Under the pieces are notes generated by a model. That model saw only the letters and a list, made by a program, of their open reading frames with translations, ran no database searches and had not been told where the DNA came from. From Candidatus Companilactobacillus pullicola (GTDB taxonomy: Bacteria; Bacillota; Bacilli; Lactobacillales; Lactobacillaceae): DNA of 37,993 nt. The translations under genes were made by a program, and so were the position numbers. Positions 23,102 through 30,808 of this stretch are shown here, piece by piece (position 1 is the first letter of the stretch; each line of letters starts with the position of its first letter). Where the stretch lies: contig DXCM01000010.1 in the NCBI GenBank assembly GCA_019116025.1, positions 1 to 37,993 on the forward strand, read 5' to 3'.

Positions 23102-24511
23102 ATGAAAAGCAAACATAGTATTTTGACACTGTTTGCGACCAGTTTTATGTCGTTCATGCAACTGCTTGATGCCAGTATCGTTAATGTGGCGATACCTAGT
23201 TTAACCAAAGATTTGCATGTACCAATGAATCGGGCCGAGTGGATCGTGTCGGTCTATCTGATTATGATCTGTATGTTATTGCTATTCTGGGGGAGAATGG
23301 CGGATCAGATTGGATACATTAAAATTTTTCAAACAGGGACTATTTTCTTTACGATTGGTTCATTTATCTGTGCTGTGAGTCCATCGTTATATATTTTGTT
23401 ATTTGGTCGAATTGTTCAAGGCCTTGGAGCCAGTATGAGTATGGCCACTAACATTGGTATCATTGCGATGATTTTCCCAATGAGTCAGCGTGGTCGAGCT
23501 TATGGTATTAACAGTATTATTGCTCAGTTAGGGAATATTTCTGGACCGGGATTAGGTGGTCTGGTATTAAGCGTGTTGTCTTGGCACTGGATATTTATTA
23601 TTAATATTCCTATTGGGATTATTGTTTATATTTATGGACGTTTTATGTTTCCTAAGGAAGAACGTCGAGTTGAGAAAGTATCTTACGATTGGATTGGTCT
23701 AATCACCTATGCCGTTGCAATAGCCACTTTCTTCGTCAGTATCTTTATGGGACAAGATGTTGGTTTCGGCAATCGAGCCGTTATACTGACTTTCTTAATC
23801 AGTTTGGTATTTTGGATTGGTTTTGTTTACGTGGAAAAGCATCTAGAGTCGCCATTGATCAATTTTAAGATTTTTAAGATATCACGGTTAACATTGAGTT
23901 TGGTCAGTGCTTTGATCGTCTTTTCAATTGGTTACTATGCCAACGTTATAATGCCGTTTTATCTAACTGATTTCAGATCATTGAGCACTGCGTTGACTGG
24001 CTTGATCATGATGGCAATTCCATTTGCTAATGTAATTGCGGCACCGATTGCGGGTTATTTCACTGATAAATATAATGCTGCTAGTGTATCGATTTTTAAT
24101 TTATTTATCTATGCCATTCCATTGATATTCTTGATGAGAGTGTCAGGAACTGATAATTTGGTATTATTTACTTTCATGCTATTATTCCTCGGTGTTGGTA
24201 ATGGTGGATTCCAGAATAATCCAATGATTATGGGTTACGCTCCTCGAGAGTATCAGGGAATCGCCGGTAGTTTAGCTGCTTTATTTAGAAATCTAGGTAT
24301 GGGTATTGGTGTCAGTATGGCAACGACTAGTCTCTATTACGGTATGAGTCTAAAAGCTGGAAAGCAGATTGCTGATTATCCAACTGCTCATCCGAACTGG
24401 TTCTTGAGTGGTATGCACTTTGCCTATTTGACGGCACTGATTCTCTTAATTGTTGCTATCGTATTAGTCTATATGATTCATCGAATTGATAAGGATAAAG
24501 CCAAGTCGTAA
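23102..24511 (+). CDS. MFS drug/solute exporter, DHA2 family (14 TM), copy 1
   Basis: A 469-aa proton-coupled exporter of the EmrB/QacA type. LLDASIVNVAIP (residues 21-32) is motif D1. GRMADQIG (64-71) is motif A between TM2 and TM3. A GNISGPGLGG sequence in TM5 is the antiporter motif C. About 14 hydrophobic segments are present. GAGAGG precedes the ATG. It is a single gene between the hicA terminator and the peroxidase gene. A second DHA2 exporter lies at 30809. The substrate cannot be told from the sequence. Confidence 0.87.
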   Translation: MKSKHSILTLFATSFMSFMQLLDASIVNVAIPSLTKDLHVPMNRAEWIVSVYLIMICMLLLFWGRMADQIGYIKIFQTGTIFFTIGSFICAVSPSLYILLFGRIVQGLGASMSMATNIGIIAMIFPMSQRGRAYGINSIIAQLGNISGPGLGGLVLSVLSWHWIFIINIPIGIIVYIYGRFMFPKEERRVEKVSYDWIGLITYAVAIATFFVSIFMGQDVGFGNRAVILTFLISLVFWIGFVYVEKHLESPLINFKIFKISRLTLSLVSALIVFSIGYYANVIMPFYLTDFRSLSTALTGLIMMAIPFANVIAAPIAGYFTDKYNAASVSIFNLFIYAIPLIFLMRVSGTDNLVLFTFMLLFLGVGNGGFQNNPMIMGYAPREYQGIAGSLAALFRNLGMGIGVSMATTSLYYGMSLKAGKQIADYPTAHPNWFLSGMHFAYLTALILLIVAIVLVYMIHRIDKDKAKS

Positions 24512-24603
24512 AGATTCGAATAAATTAATGGTTAACTTTGTCGCTCTAACTTCATTTTTAGTATAATGTAGTGAAAAATAGAATGAAGAAAGGCGGTCGG
24601 GCA

Positions 24604-25074
24604 ATGGAACCAATTTATAATTTTAGGGAAACTGAGATGAATGGTGGAATTATTAATTTCAGAGATTACCAAGGTAAGGTTCTGTTAATCGTTAATACCG
24701 CAAGCAAATGTGGTTTAGCTCCACAACTGGAAAGTATTGAAAAACTTTATAACAAGTACCGAATTCAAGGTTTCGAAGTTTTAGGTTTACCATCCAACCA
24801 ATTTCGTCAGGAGTTGGGCAGTGAAGAAGAAATCAGTGAATACTGTCAGGTTCACTATGGAGTCACTTTTCCCATGACTCGTAAGATAGTAGTCAATGGT
24901 CTCGATGAGGATCCACTTTTTACTTATTTGAAGGATCAGTCTGGTAAGGGTAAAATCAAATGGAATTTTACTAAGTTTTTGATTGATAAGGATGGCAATC
25001 TGTTGAAACGTTTTGCTCCCATCACCAAACCAGAAAAAATGGAAAAATTAATTATTGAAGCACTAAAAAAATAG
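24604..25074 (+). CDS. Glutathione/thiol peroxidase family protein
   Basis: A 156-aa cytosolic peroxidase that reduces hydroperoxides, in bacteria usually with thioredoxin rather than glutathione. The catalytic triad is complete: C36 (NTASKCGLAPQ), Q66 (GLPSNQFRQE) and W120 (IKWNFTKFL). A further Cys at 81 (EYCQVHYG) is where a resolving Cys is found in thioredoxin-dependent members. The start at 24604 is chosen because AAAGGCGG is upstream; the frame reaches back to a GTG at 24571 without a site. Flanked by a strong terminator. Confidence 0.9.
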   Translation: MEPIYNFRETEMNGGIINFRDYQGKVLLIVNTASKCGLAPQLESIEKLYNKYRIQGFEVLGLPSNQFRQELGSEEEISEYCQVHYGVTFPMTRKIVVNGLDEDPLFTYLKDQSGKGKIKWNFTKFLIDKDGNLLKRFAPITKPEKMEKLIIEALKK

Positions 25075-25110
25075 ACCACAGGACTAACGTCCTGTGGTCT
25101 ATTTTTTTTC
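25068..25110 (+). terminator. Terminator after the peroxidase gene
   Basis: ATAGACCACAGGAC / GTCCTGTGGTCTAT is a perfect 14-bp stem with an eight-T tail. The tail overlaps the 3' end of the minus-strand ORF at 25099. Confidence 0.95.
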
Positions 25111-25245
25111 TTTAGTGAAATCTAGCATGTATTTTGCGGCTTCATCCAGAGATTTTAGATGATGCTTTTGACGAATTTCTTCTAATTTTTGTTGTGATTT
25201 AGGACTTAATTTGGAAACAGAGAACTTATTTTCTTCTTTACTCAT
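25099..25245 (-). CDS. Small lysine-rich protein (48 aa), possible RHH/CopG-like
   Basis: The minus-strand ATG at 25245 has GAAAGG 8 nt upstream and ends at TAG 25099. The product has a short strand (FSVSKLSP) followed by two helices (SQQKLEEIRQKHHL and SLDEAAKYMLDF), the general order of ribbon-helix-helix or small DNA-binding proteins. It ends in KEKK. The stop codon sits in the T tail of the peroxidase terminator, so the two convergent genes share the 3' region. The family is not recognised. Confidence 0.55.
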   Translation of the reverse strand: MSKEENKFSVSKLSPKSQQKLEEIRQKHHLKSLDEAAKYMLDFTKEKK

Positions 25246-25441
25246 ATCCATTACCTTTCTCGAAAACGACTTTAATTAATGATTCTAAGCTAAGAATGAT
25301 ATTCAATGCAAATAAGTTGTTTTTTTCCTGGATTAAATAAATTGTGCAAGAAACTTTGGAGTGGTAGGCTTGCAAATGATATATGCTTATGTTGCAATTT
25401 CATTTATCGATCGTTAATTAAGAGGAATGGGTGGTGAGAAT

Positions 25442-26500
25442 ATGTTTTTAGCAATAAAAGAGATTCTCCACAATAAAACTAGATATTTTTTAGTTGTCTT
25501 TACGGTTTTTCTGATTAGTTATATGGTCTTCTTTCTAACTAGTTTAGCTGTCGGTCTAGCTAGGGGAAATAGAACGGCTGTTGATCAGTGGAATGCTGAA
25601 TCGGTAGTTGTTTCCAGTTATTCTAACAAGAGTTTAACAGTATCGAATATTCCTGAAAATTCGTATAAGGATTATCAGAATAAAGATGTTGTACCGCTGG
25701 GCCAAATGACAGTCGTTACTAAGCTAAAGGGATCAGATAAAAAAGTTAATACTAATATTTTTGGTGTCAACTGGAATAGCTTTATCAGCCCAAAACTAAC
25801 AGTTGGTCGGATGCCAAAGAATGATAAGGAAGTCATTGCCGACTCGAAGTTAGGTAACGACAATATCAAATTGAATTCCAGAGTGAAGATCAATGGTAGT
25901 AAGGATTTCTATAAAGTTGTCGGACTAACGCAGGATAATAGTTTTTTCACTGTACCGATAATTTTCACTGATCTCAATACTTTTAGAACTCTGAAGTATG
26001 GTTCAGATCAGGTTAAAAATATCAGTGCTTTAGTGGTTCGTGATGAAACGAAAATTAAAAAATCAGGACTATCGCAAATTACGATTCCTGATTTGATCAA
26101 TCATATTCCGGGCTACACAGCTCAGATTATGGTCTTTGCCTTCATGATTGGCGCAATGATTATCATCACATTTTTAATCATTGGTATTTTTATGTATATT
26201 ATTACGATTCAAAAAATCAGTCTTTATGGGGTTATGCGGGCACAAGGGATTCGCACGGCCAGAATTGTAGCGGCGTTATTCTATCAAATCCTAATCTTAA
26301 CCGCTTTAGGAGCTGGACTGGCATTAGTAGCGATTGCCTTAACCCAACTGGGATTACCGAAGACGGTACCGTTTTACAGCAATTGGCCAGCTTATGGATT
26401 GTTGACAGTGGCGATTATGATTATGGCAGTCTTAGGTGGCACGTTGTCAATGCGCAAAGTTTTGAAAATCGATCCGTTATCCGCAATCGAAGGGGGTTAA
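25442..26500 (+). CDS. ABC transporter permease, FtsX/HrtB-like
   Basis: A 352-aa membrane subunit of a MacB/HrtBA-type exporter. A first TM (about 14-37) is followed by a large extracytoplasmic region (about 45-230, with TVSNIPENSY and VGRMPKNDKEVIADSKLG). Three TMs come next (about 232-258, 280-305 and 318-340) and the C-terminal end is RKVLKIDPLSAIEGG, standard for FtsX permeases. ATG at 25442 with GGTGAG upstream; an in-frame ATG at 25427 has no proper spacing. It is followed 4 nt later by its ATPase. Similarity in layout to HrtB suggests export of heme or another toxic hydrophobic compound, not proven. Confidence 0.8.
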   Translation: MFLAIKEILHNKTRYFLVVFTVFLISYMVFFLTSLAVGLARGNRTAVDQWNAESVVVSSYSNKSLTVSNIPENSYKDYQNKDVVPLGQMTVVTKLKGSDKKVNTNIFGVNWNSFISPKLTVGRMPKNDKEVIADSKLGNDNIKLNSRVKINGSKDFYKVVGLTQDNSFFTVPIIFTDLNTFRTLKYGSDQVKNISALVVRDETKIKKSGLSQITIPDLINHIPGYTAQIMVFAFMIGAMIIITFLIIGIFMYIITIQKISLYGVMRAQGIRTARIVAALFYQILILTALGAGLALVAIALTQLGLPKTVPFYSNWPAYGLLTVAIMIMAVLGGTLSMRKVLKIDPLSAIEGG

Positions 26501-26504
26501 AATT

Positions 26505-27182
26505 ATGCATTTGATTGAAGTAAAAGATGTGGTGAAACAATATGGTTCTGGCCGTACACTGGTCGAAGCATTGCACAAAACTAATTTTACCCTCGATAAA
26601 GGTGAGTTTAACGCAATCATTGGTCCATCTGGCTCAGGTAAAACGACGCTACTGACCATTTTAGGACTTTTGCAGACACCAACGTCCGGTGAAATCTTTG
26701 TCGGTGGAAAAGATGTTACTAAGTTGAGTGCTAAAAAGAAAACTGATTTACGATTTAATAAATTTGGTTTCATCTTGCAAGCATCTAATCTGATTCCTTT
26801 TCTAACGGTTAAAGAACAGTTCAAATTGGTTGATAAGTTTACGCCAAGTAACAAGGAAAAAATGAATCAAACTGATTTATTAAAGATGTTAGATCTGACT
26901 GATGTAGCGATGAATTATCCTAGCAATCTGTCTGGTGGTGAACGCCAACGAGCTGCAATTGCTAGAGCTTTATATAATAATCCGGATGTCATTCTAGCTG
27001 ATGAACCAACAGCTAGTTTAGACTCAGAACGGGCTAAAAAGGTTGTGGGGTTACTTGCCAAAATTGCTCATGAATATCATCGTGGTGTGATTATGATTAC
27101 CCATGATACTCGGTTGTTGGATTCGACGGATCGAGTGTTTGTGATGCGGGATGGGACTTTGACTGAAGAGAAGGAGGGATAA
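26505..27182 (+). CDS. ABC transporter ATP-binding protein, HrtA/LolD-like
   Basis: A 225-aa ATPase for the permease encoded just upstream. Walker A is GPSGSGKT (40-47), the signature LSGGERQR (142-149), Walker B VILADEP (162-168) and the H-loop ITHD. The ATG is preceded by GAAGGGGG, which lies within the last codons of the permease, so the two are translationally coupled. No dedicated regulator gene is adjacent; the HxlR gene at 27453 is convergent. Confidence 0.92.
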   Translation: MHLIEVKDVVKQYGSGRTLVEALHKTNFTLDKGEFNAIIGPSGSGKTTLLTILGLLQTPTSGEIFVGGKDVTKLSAKKKTDLRFNKFGFILQASNLIPFLTVKEQFKLVDKFTPSNKEKMNQTDLLKMLDLTDVAMNYPSNLSGGERQRAAIARALYNNPDVILADEPTASLDSERAKKVVGLLAKIAHEYHRGVIMITHDTRLLDSTDRVFVMRDGTLTEEKEG

Positions 27183-27202
27183 CCATTGTTCTATGTTTTA
27201 TA

Positions 27203-27327
27203 GTGGAAACGAGTTCCACAGGCCAGATTCCTGTGCTTTGCCTGACTTCACGAACTGCCTGCTTCGCAGTCAATTCGCAAAGTCAGGCAAATGCTCAGAA
27301 TCTATACGGGCCTGTTCCACTCTCTAT
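27203..27327. repeat. Structured repeat, second family, copy 1
   Basis: The outer stem is ACAGGCC (27218-27224) / GGCCTGT (27309-27315) and the inner perfect 12-bp stem TTTGCCTGACTT (27237-27248) / AAGTCAGGCAAA (27280-27291). Shared with copy 2 are GAGTT, CCTGTG, TTTGC, GGCAAAT-CTC-GA and the end CACTCTCTAT. It lies between convergent genes. Confidence 0.75.
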
Positions 27328-27328
27328 C

Positions 27329-27456
27329 TGAAATGAGTTGCGCAGGGGCAACCTCCTGTGGTTTGCTACAGAACTGAAATTGCCCGCAAAATACGCGTGC
27401 GATTCCAGTTCTTAGGCAAATCCTCGGAGGCTGACCGCCCCTGCTTCACTCTCTAT
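27329..27456. repeat. Structured repeat, second family, copy 2
   Basis: The outer stem is GCAGGGGC (27342-27349) / GCCCCTGC (27437-27444) and the inner stem TTTGCTACAGAACTG (27362-27376) / CAGTTCTTAGGCAAA (27406-27420). Stem sequences differ from copy 1 but stay complementary, while the loop-side motifs are kept. It ends at the stop codon of the HxlR gene. Confidence 0.75.
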
Positions 27457-27794
27457 TCATCGCACAATGATCGTTCAATTAACTCATGATCAACATGGGT
27501 ATCGCCCCAGGTGCAGATGGCGTCTAAAATTGGAATTAATGATTTACCATTCTCACTTAAATGATACTCAACATGTGGTTCGGCAGTTTTGAAATCGTGT
27601 CTGATGATCAATTCATCAGCTTCTAATTCACGTAATTGATTGGCTAATGTTTTATGTGAAACATTTTGGATGTGGCGTTGTAATTCACCAAAGCGGCTGT
27701 GGCCGGTTTCGGCTAGTTCATAAAGAATAATGATTTTCCATTTTCCCTGAATCATCTGCATGGTTGCGTCGAATTCGTTTAAATATTTTGCCAT
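27453..27794 (-). CDS. HxlR-family transcriptional regulator
   Basis: A 113-aa winged-helix regulator: MQMIQGKWKIIILYELAETGHSRFGELQR, then VSHKTLANQLRELEADELIIR and the wing EPHVEYHLSENGKSLIPIL are the family's hallmarks. The ATG at 27794 is chosen for AGAGGAAA upstream; the frame extends further without a site. The conserved N-terminal Cys that senses thiol stress in YodB-type members is absent; Cys residues occur only in the C-terminal part (ICTWG and LCDE). It is divergent from the SDR gene at 27916 and very likely controls it from a site in the 121-nt gap. Confidence 0.87.
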   Translation of the reverse strand: MAKYLNEFDATMQMIQGKWKIIILYELAETGHSRFGELQRHIQNVSHKTLANQLRELEADELIIRHDFKTAEPHVEYHLSENGKSLIPILDAICTWGDTHVDHELIERSLCDE

Positions 27795-27831
27795 AAGTTT
27801 TCCTCTTAGTTTTCCACAGCTAGTAACCTGA

Positions 27832-27870
27832 AAGTGCGTACTTGTTGTTAACAATACCTGCCATTATACT
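27832..27870 (+). promoter_or_regulatory. SDR promoter with candidate HxlR operator
   Basis: The -35 TTGTTG (27842-27847), 17-bp spacer and -10 TATACT (27865-27870) drive the SDR gene. The inverted repeat AAGTGCGTACTT (27832-27843) abuts the -35, and the palindrome TTGTTAACAA (27845-27854) lies in the spacer. AAGT-N4-ACTT resembles sites of HxlR-type repressors; binding is inferred. Confidence 0.55.
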
Positions 27871-27915
27871 TTAAAGCGTTGAAAAAATCTTTTGAAGTAT
27901 GAGGATACAAAATAT

Positions 27916-28644
27916 ATGAAAAAACTAGTTGTAATTACAGGTGCAAGTTCAGGTTTTGGTGCTGAAATTGCTAAAATTTTTAATGCGGATGGTTTCCCAT
28001 TATTGCTGCTGGGACGTAGAACTGAGAAGCTCGAACGGGTGGCTGCTGGTATGGAAAATGTCATGACTGAATCAGTTGATGTAACTGATTATGATCAATT
28101 CGAAAAAGCTATTCGTAAGGCAGAAGCCAAATATGGTAAGACAGATTTGTTAGTTAATAACGCTGGCGTTATGTTGTTAGGTAACGTTCAAGTCCAGAAT
28201 CCTAAAGAATGGCAAACAATGTTGGATACTAACGTTATGGGTGTCTTAAACGGTACACAAATTGTCCTAAACGATATGCGTGAACGTGAACATGGTACGA
28301 TTTTGAATATGTCTTCAATTGCTGGTAAGAAAACTTTTGTTAACCATGCGGCCTATGTAGCTTCTAAGTTTGGAGTACATGGTTTGTCAGAAACTATTCG
28401 TGAAGAAAACTCAGCCAAAAATGTTCGTATCATGATGGTGGCACCAGGTGCGGCGGAAACTGAATTATTAACACATGTGACAAGTCAGTCAGCTTTGAAA
28501 GACTATGCCGCTTGGGAAGAAACTATGGGTGGAGTTGTACTTGATCCCAAACACGTTGCCGAAACGGTTAAATTCATGTATGACATGCCTCAAGAAGTTA
28601 ATATTCGTGAAGTTGATATTGCGGCTACACGTCAAGATTCTTAA
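27916..28644 (+). CDS. Short-chain dehydrogenase/reductase (YdfG-like)
   Basis: A 242-aa classical SDR oxidoreductase. NADP-binding TGASSGFG is at 8-15, NNAG at 81-84, and catalytic S134 with Y147-x3-K151 (AAYVASK). The ATG at 27916 is supported by GAGG upstream; a TTG at 27892 in frame is less likely. Resemblance is closest to YdfG-type 3-hydroxy acid or serine dehydrogenases (VNIREVDIAAT end), but the substrate is uncertain. The divergent HxlR gene suggests induction by a reactive aldehyde or quinone. Confidence 0.88.
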   Translation: MKKLVVITGASSGFGAEIAKIFNADGFPLLLLGRRTEKLERVAAGMENVMTESVDVTDYDQFEKAIRKAEAKYGKTDLLVNNAGVMLLGNVQVQNPKEWQTMLDTNVMGVLNGTQIVLNDMREREHGTILNMSSIAGKKTFVNHAAYVASKFGVHGLSETIREENSAKNVRIMMVAPGAAETELLTHVTSQSALKDYAAWEETMGGVVLDPKHVAETVKFMYDMPQEVNIREVDIAATRQDS

Positions 28645-28650
28645 TATTAA

Positions 28651-29088
28651 TTAGTCTCGATTACAAGTCGGGACTTTTTTTATTGCGCGGATGTTGACGA
28701 TAACGATAGAAGTCTCATCAAAAGTTACTCGTCCTTTTTGAGGTTCGATCTTTTTAAGATAGCCTTTGAGATGTTCGTAATAACCAGATTGATCATTAAA
28801 GTAATTGACATCTACCTTTAAGGGATGAGTCTTTAAATAGTTAAGTTGTTGCATAATATGTATTTCTTGTTCAGCAGTGGAATATTTTTTACGAGCATAG
28901 TTTTCAGATTTTTCTTTGATCAAAGTACTGAAACCATCTAAAGCTCCAAAAGGGGCAAACTGAGCGGCTCGATCAAGCTGTTCCATAGGAAGATGACGCT
29001 TGGAAGGGTGATAAGGTAGATCCATGATGTCTTGATATGCGGAAGTATCATTAAAAATTTGTTGTTCAATTAACTTTTTTTCATCCAT
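28651..29088 (-). CDS. YolD-like protein
   Basis: A 145-aa protein of the YolD family, small partners encoded next to Y-family polymerases. The core YQDIMDLPYHPSKRHLPM-x-x-x-x-RAAQFAPFGAL-x-GF is the family signature. Its start overlaps the polymerase stop as TAATG, so the two are translationally coupled in one SOS operon. It probably modulates the polymerase or its recruitment; the mechanism is unknown. The gene's last codons lie in the terminator stem of the convergent SDR gene. Confidence 0.88.
   Translation of the reverse strand: MDEKKLIEQQIFNDTSAYQDIMDLPYHPSKRHLPMEQLDRAAQFAPFGALDGFSTLIKEKSENYARKKYSTAEQEIHIMQQLNYLKTHPLKVDVNYFNDQSGYYEHLKGYLKKIEPQKGRVTFDETSIVIVNIRAIKKVPTCNRD
28653..28681 (+). 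terminator. Terminator of the SDR gene
   Basis: AGTCTCGA / TCGGGACT stem with a T run. It overlaps the last codons of the convergent YolD-like gene. Confidence 0.8.
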
Positions 29089-30611
29089 TATGCGTGGTGG
29101 CCTCCAATTTGATTGTTTCGCTCAATAGTTGTAGAACCCTCGACTAAGTCAGAAGCCTTTAGAACGATGTTACGACTCCCAAATTTTTTCTGGAGATCAA
29201 GAATGGTTTCTTGGATCTTACGGTCACGATTGCGCTCAATTTGCGAATGTTGGTCTTGAATGATTTCATTTTGAGTATTTGAAAATAAATCAGTCTGCTT
29301 AAAGATCTGACGCCTTTGGGCAAGCTGTTCATCGGTTAAATTGTTGGCTGTGAGAGTGACACGACGAATCAACATTTTGCTATTGATATTGTCTTCATAT
29401 AACTTTTTAAAAATTTGACGGAGCTCATTTGATGAAGAAGTGAAGGCATCCAGTTTAATGTGATTGTGAGCGGGTTTGGGCGTTTTGCGACCGTAATAGT
29501 CATCGACCAGTTCACCATTGAAACTATTGTCGATCTGTAAACTCTTGATATCGTAATCAACAATAAGACCCACACAGTTAGTTACTACTTTCTTTTGAAC
29601 CAAATCCAGCGCTAGATTATCACTCATACCACGAACAATCTTTAAACCATCATCATAGGAAGTAGGTTTCATTAAAACTTGACTCGAATAGAGACCATGA
29701 TTGTCGGAACGATAATTCTTGATGTCGGCGAGTGTAGCAGTTTCGTGTCCCCAAGCATGATCAATTAACAATTCTGCGTTCTTTCCGAATTCACGATAGA
29801 GTACTTCTTCGTTCATTTCATCAGACAAACTGCCCAAAGAACAGCGGGCAATATCACCCATAGTATTCAGGCCTAATTTTTCTAAGCGTTTTGAGTAGCC
29901 ACGCCCAATTCGCCAAAAGTCAGTCAATGGTTGGTGAGCCCAAAGGAGTTGTCGATATTGATGTTCATTCATTTGTGCGATACGGACACCGTCTTGGTCT
30001 CCAGGAATGTGCTTAGCTACAATATCCATCGCTACTTTTGCTAGATAGAGATTAGTGCCGATACCGGCGGTTGCAGTGATGCCAGTTTCCGATTGAATCT
30101 CTTGAATGATCGTTTTGGCTAATACATGTGGAGTGACGTGATGAGTCTCTAAATAATCGGTAACGTCCATTAGGACCTCGTCGATTGAATAAACGTGAAT
30201 ATTTTTAGCTTCGATGAACCTTAAATAGATTCCGTAAATTTCAGCACTCTTGTGCATGTAAAAGTTCATTCGAGGTTTAACTACTTTATAGCCAATTTTT
30301 AGGGTGGGTGATTTCAATAAATGTTGGCGGTCGATTGAAGAATATCTGGTCAAACGATGGTGGGGAGCACTATTCATTTTTTCCCGATTGAGTTTGTAGA
30401 CCATCCGTTCAACTTGGAATAATCTTGGCCGCCCGGGAACGCCAAACTTTTTAAGAGCAGGAGACACGGCAAGACAGATTGTTTTATCTGTTCTGGAATT
30501 GTCCGCAACGACTAAATTATCATTTAAAGGGTTCAAATTATGGGCAATGCACTCAACTGATGCGTAGAATGATTTCAAATCGATTGCCATATAAGTTCTT
30601 TCTTTAGCCAT
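29088..30611 (-). CDS. Y-family translesion DNA polymerase (UvrX/UmuC type)
   Basis: A 507-aa error-prone polymerase. Catalytic carboxylates sit in AIDLKSFYASVE (D11) and YSIDEVLMDV (D144, E145); helix-hairpin-helix and little-finger regions follow, with the C-terminal third charged. The ATG at 30611 has GGGAAGGGA upstream; an in-frame start at 30629 would lie inside the operator. The promoter and LexA-type box (30627-30675) upstream indicate DNA-damage induction. With YolD it makes the gene pair common on phages, plasmids and chromosomes of Bacillota. Confidence 0.92.
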   Translation of the reverse strand: MAKERTYMAIDLKSFYASVECIAHNLNPLNDNLVVADNSRTDKTICLAVSPALKKFGVPGRPRLFQVERMVYKLNREKMNSAPHHRLTRYSSIDRQHLLKSPTLKIGYKVVKPRMNFYMHKSAEIYGIYLRFIEAKNIHVYSIDEVLMDVTDYLETHHVTPHVLAKTIIQEIQSETGITATAGIGTNLYLAKVAMDIVAKHIPGDQDGVRIAQMNEHQYRQLLWAHQPLTDFWRIGRGYSKRLEKLGLNTMGDIARCSLGSLSDEMNEEVLYREFGKNAELLIDHAWGHETATLADIKNYRSDNHGLYSSQVLMKPTSYDDGLKIVRGMSDNLALDLVQKKVVTNCVGLIVDYDIKSLQIDNSFNGELVDDYYGRKTPKPAHNHIKLDAFTSSSNELRQIFKKLYEDNINSKMLIRRVTLTANNLTDEQLAQRRQIFKQTDLFSNTQNEIIQDQHSQIERNRDRKIQETILDLQKKFGSRNIVLKASDLVEGSTTIERNNQIGGHHA

Positions 30612-30626
30612 TTTCGTATCCCTTCC

Positions 30627-30675
30627 CAAACGTATGTTCTTTTGAAATTATACCATTACAATTTGTACGTTTAAA
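30627..30675 (-). promoter_or_regulatory. SOS promoter of the polymerase operon
   Basis: On the minus strand TTTAAA (30670-30675), a 17-bp spacer and TATAAT (30647-30652) are followed by the LexA-type box. The box reads CAAACGTATGTTCT on the plus strand (30627-30640) and matches 12 of 14 positions of CGAACRNRYGTTYG. The box lies at the transcription start. Confidence 0.75.
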
Positions 30676-30715
30676 TGATTAAGTTTATAATTGAAAGATA
30701 GATAATTATTTTCAG

Positions 30716-30778
30716 TAAACATCATGTTTATACGCTGTAAAGATAAGACATTGCACGTCGTGTGGGTCTTATTTTTTA
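30716..30778 (+). promoter_or_regulatory. Operator-like palindrome and terminator-like leader hairpin before the second MFS gene
   Basis: TAAACATCATGTTTA (30716-30730) is a perfect 7-1-7 inverted repeat. It is followed by ATAAGAC...GCAC-GTC-GTG...GTCTTATTTTTT (about 30742-30778), a terminator-like hairpin 31 nt before the ATG at 30809. No plus-strand gene lies upstream for it to terminate, so it may attenuate the exporter transcript. The TetR gene at 33037 is a candidate operator-binding partner. Confidence 0.5.
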
Positions 30779-30808
30779 TGGAATTTATATAGGGGAAGAA
30801 GTAAGGAT

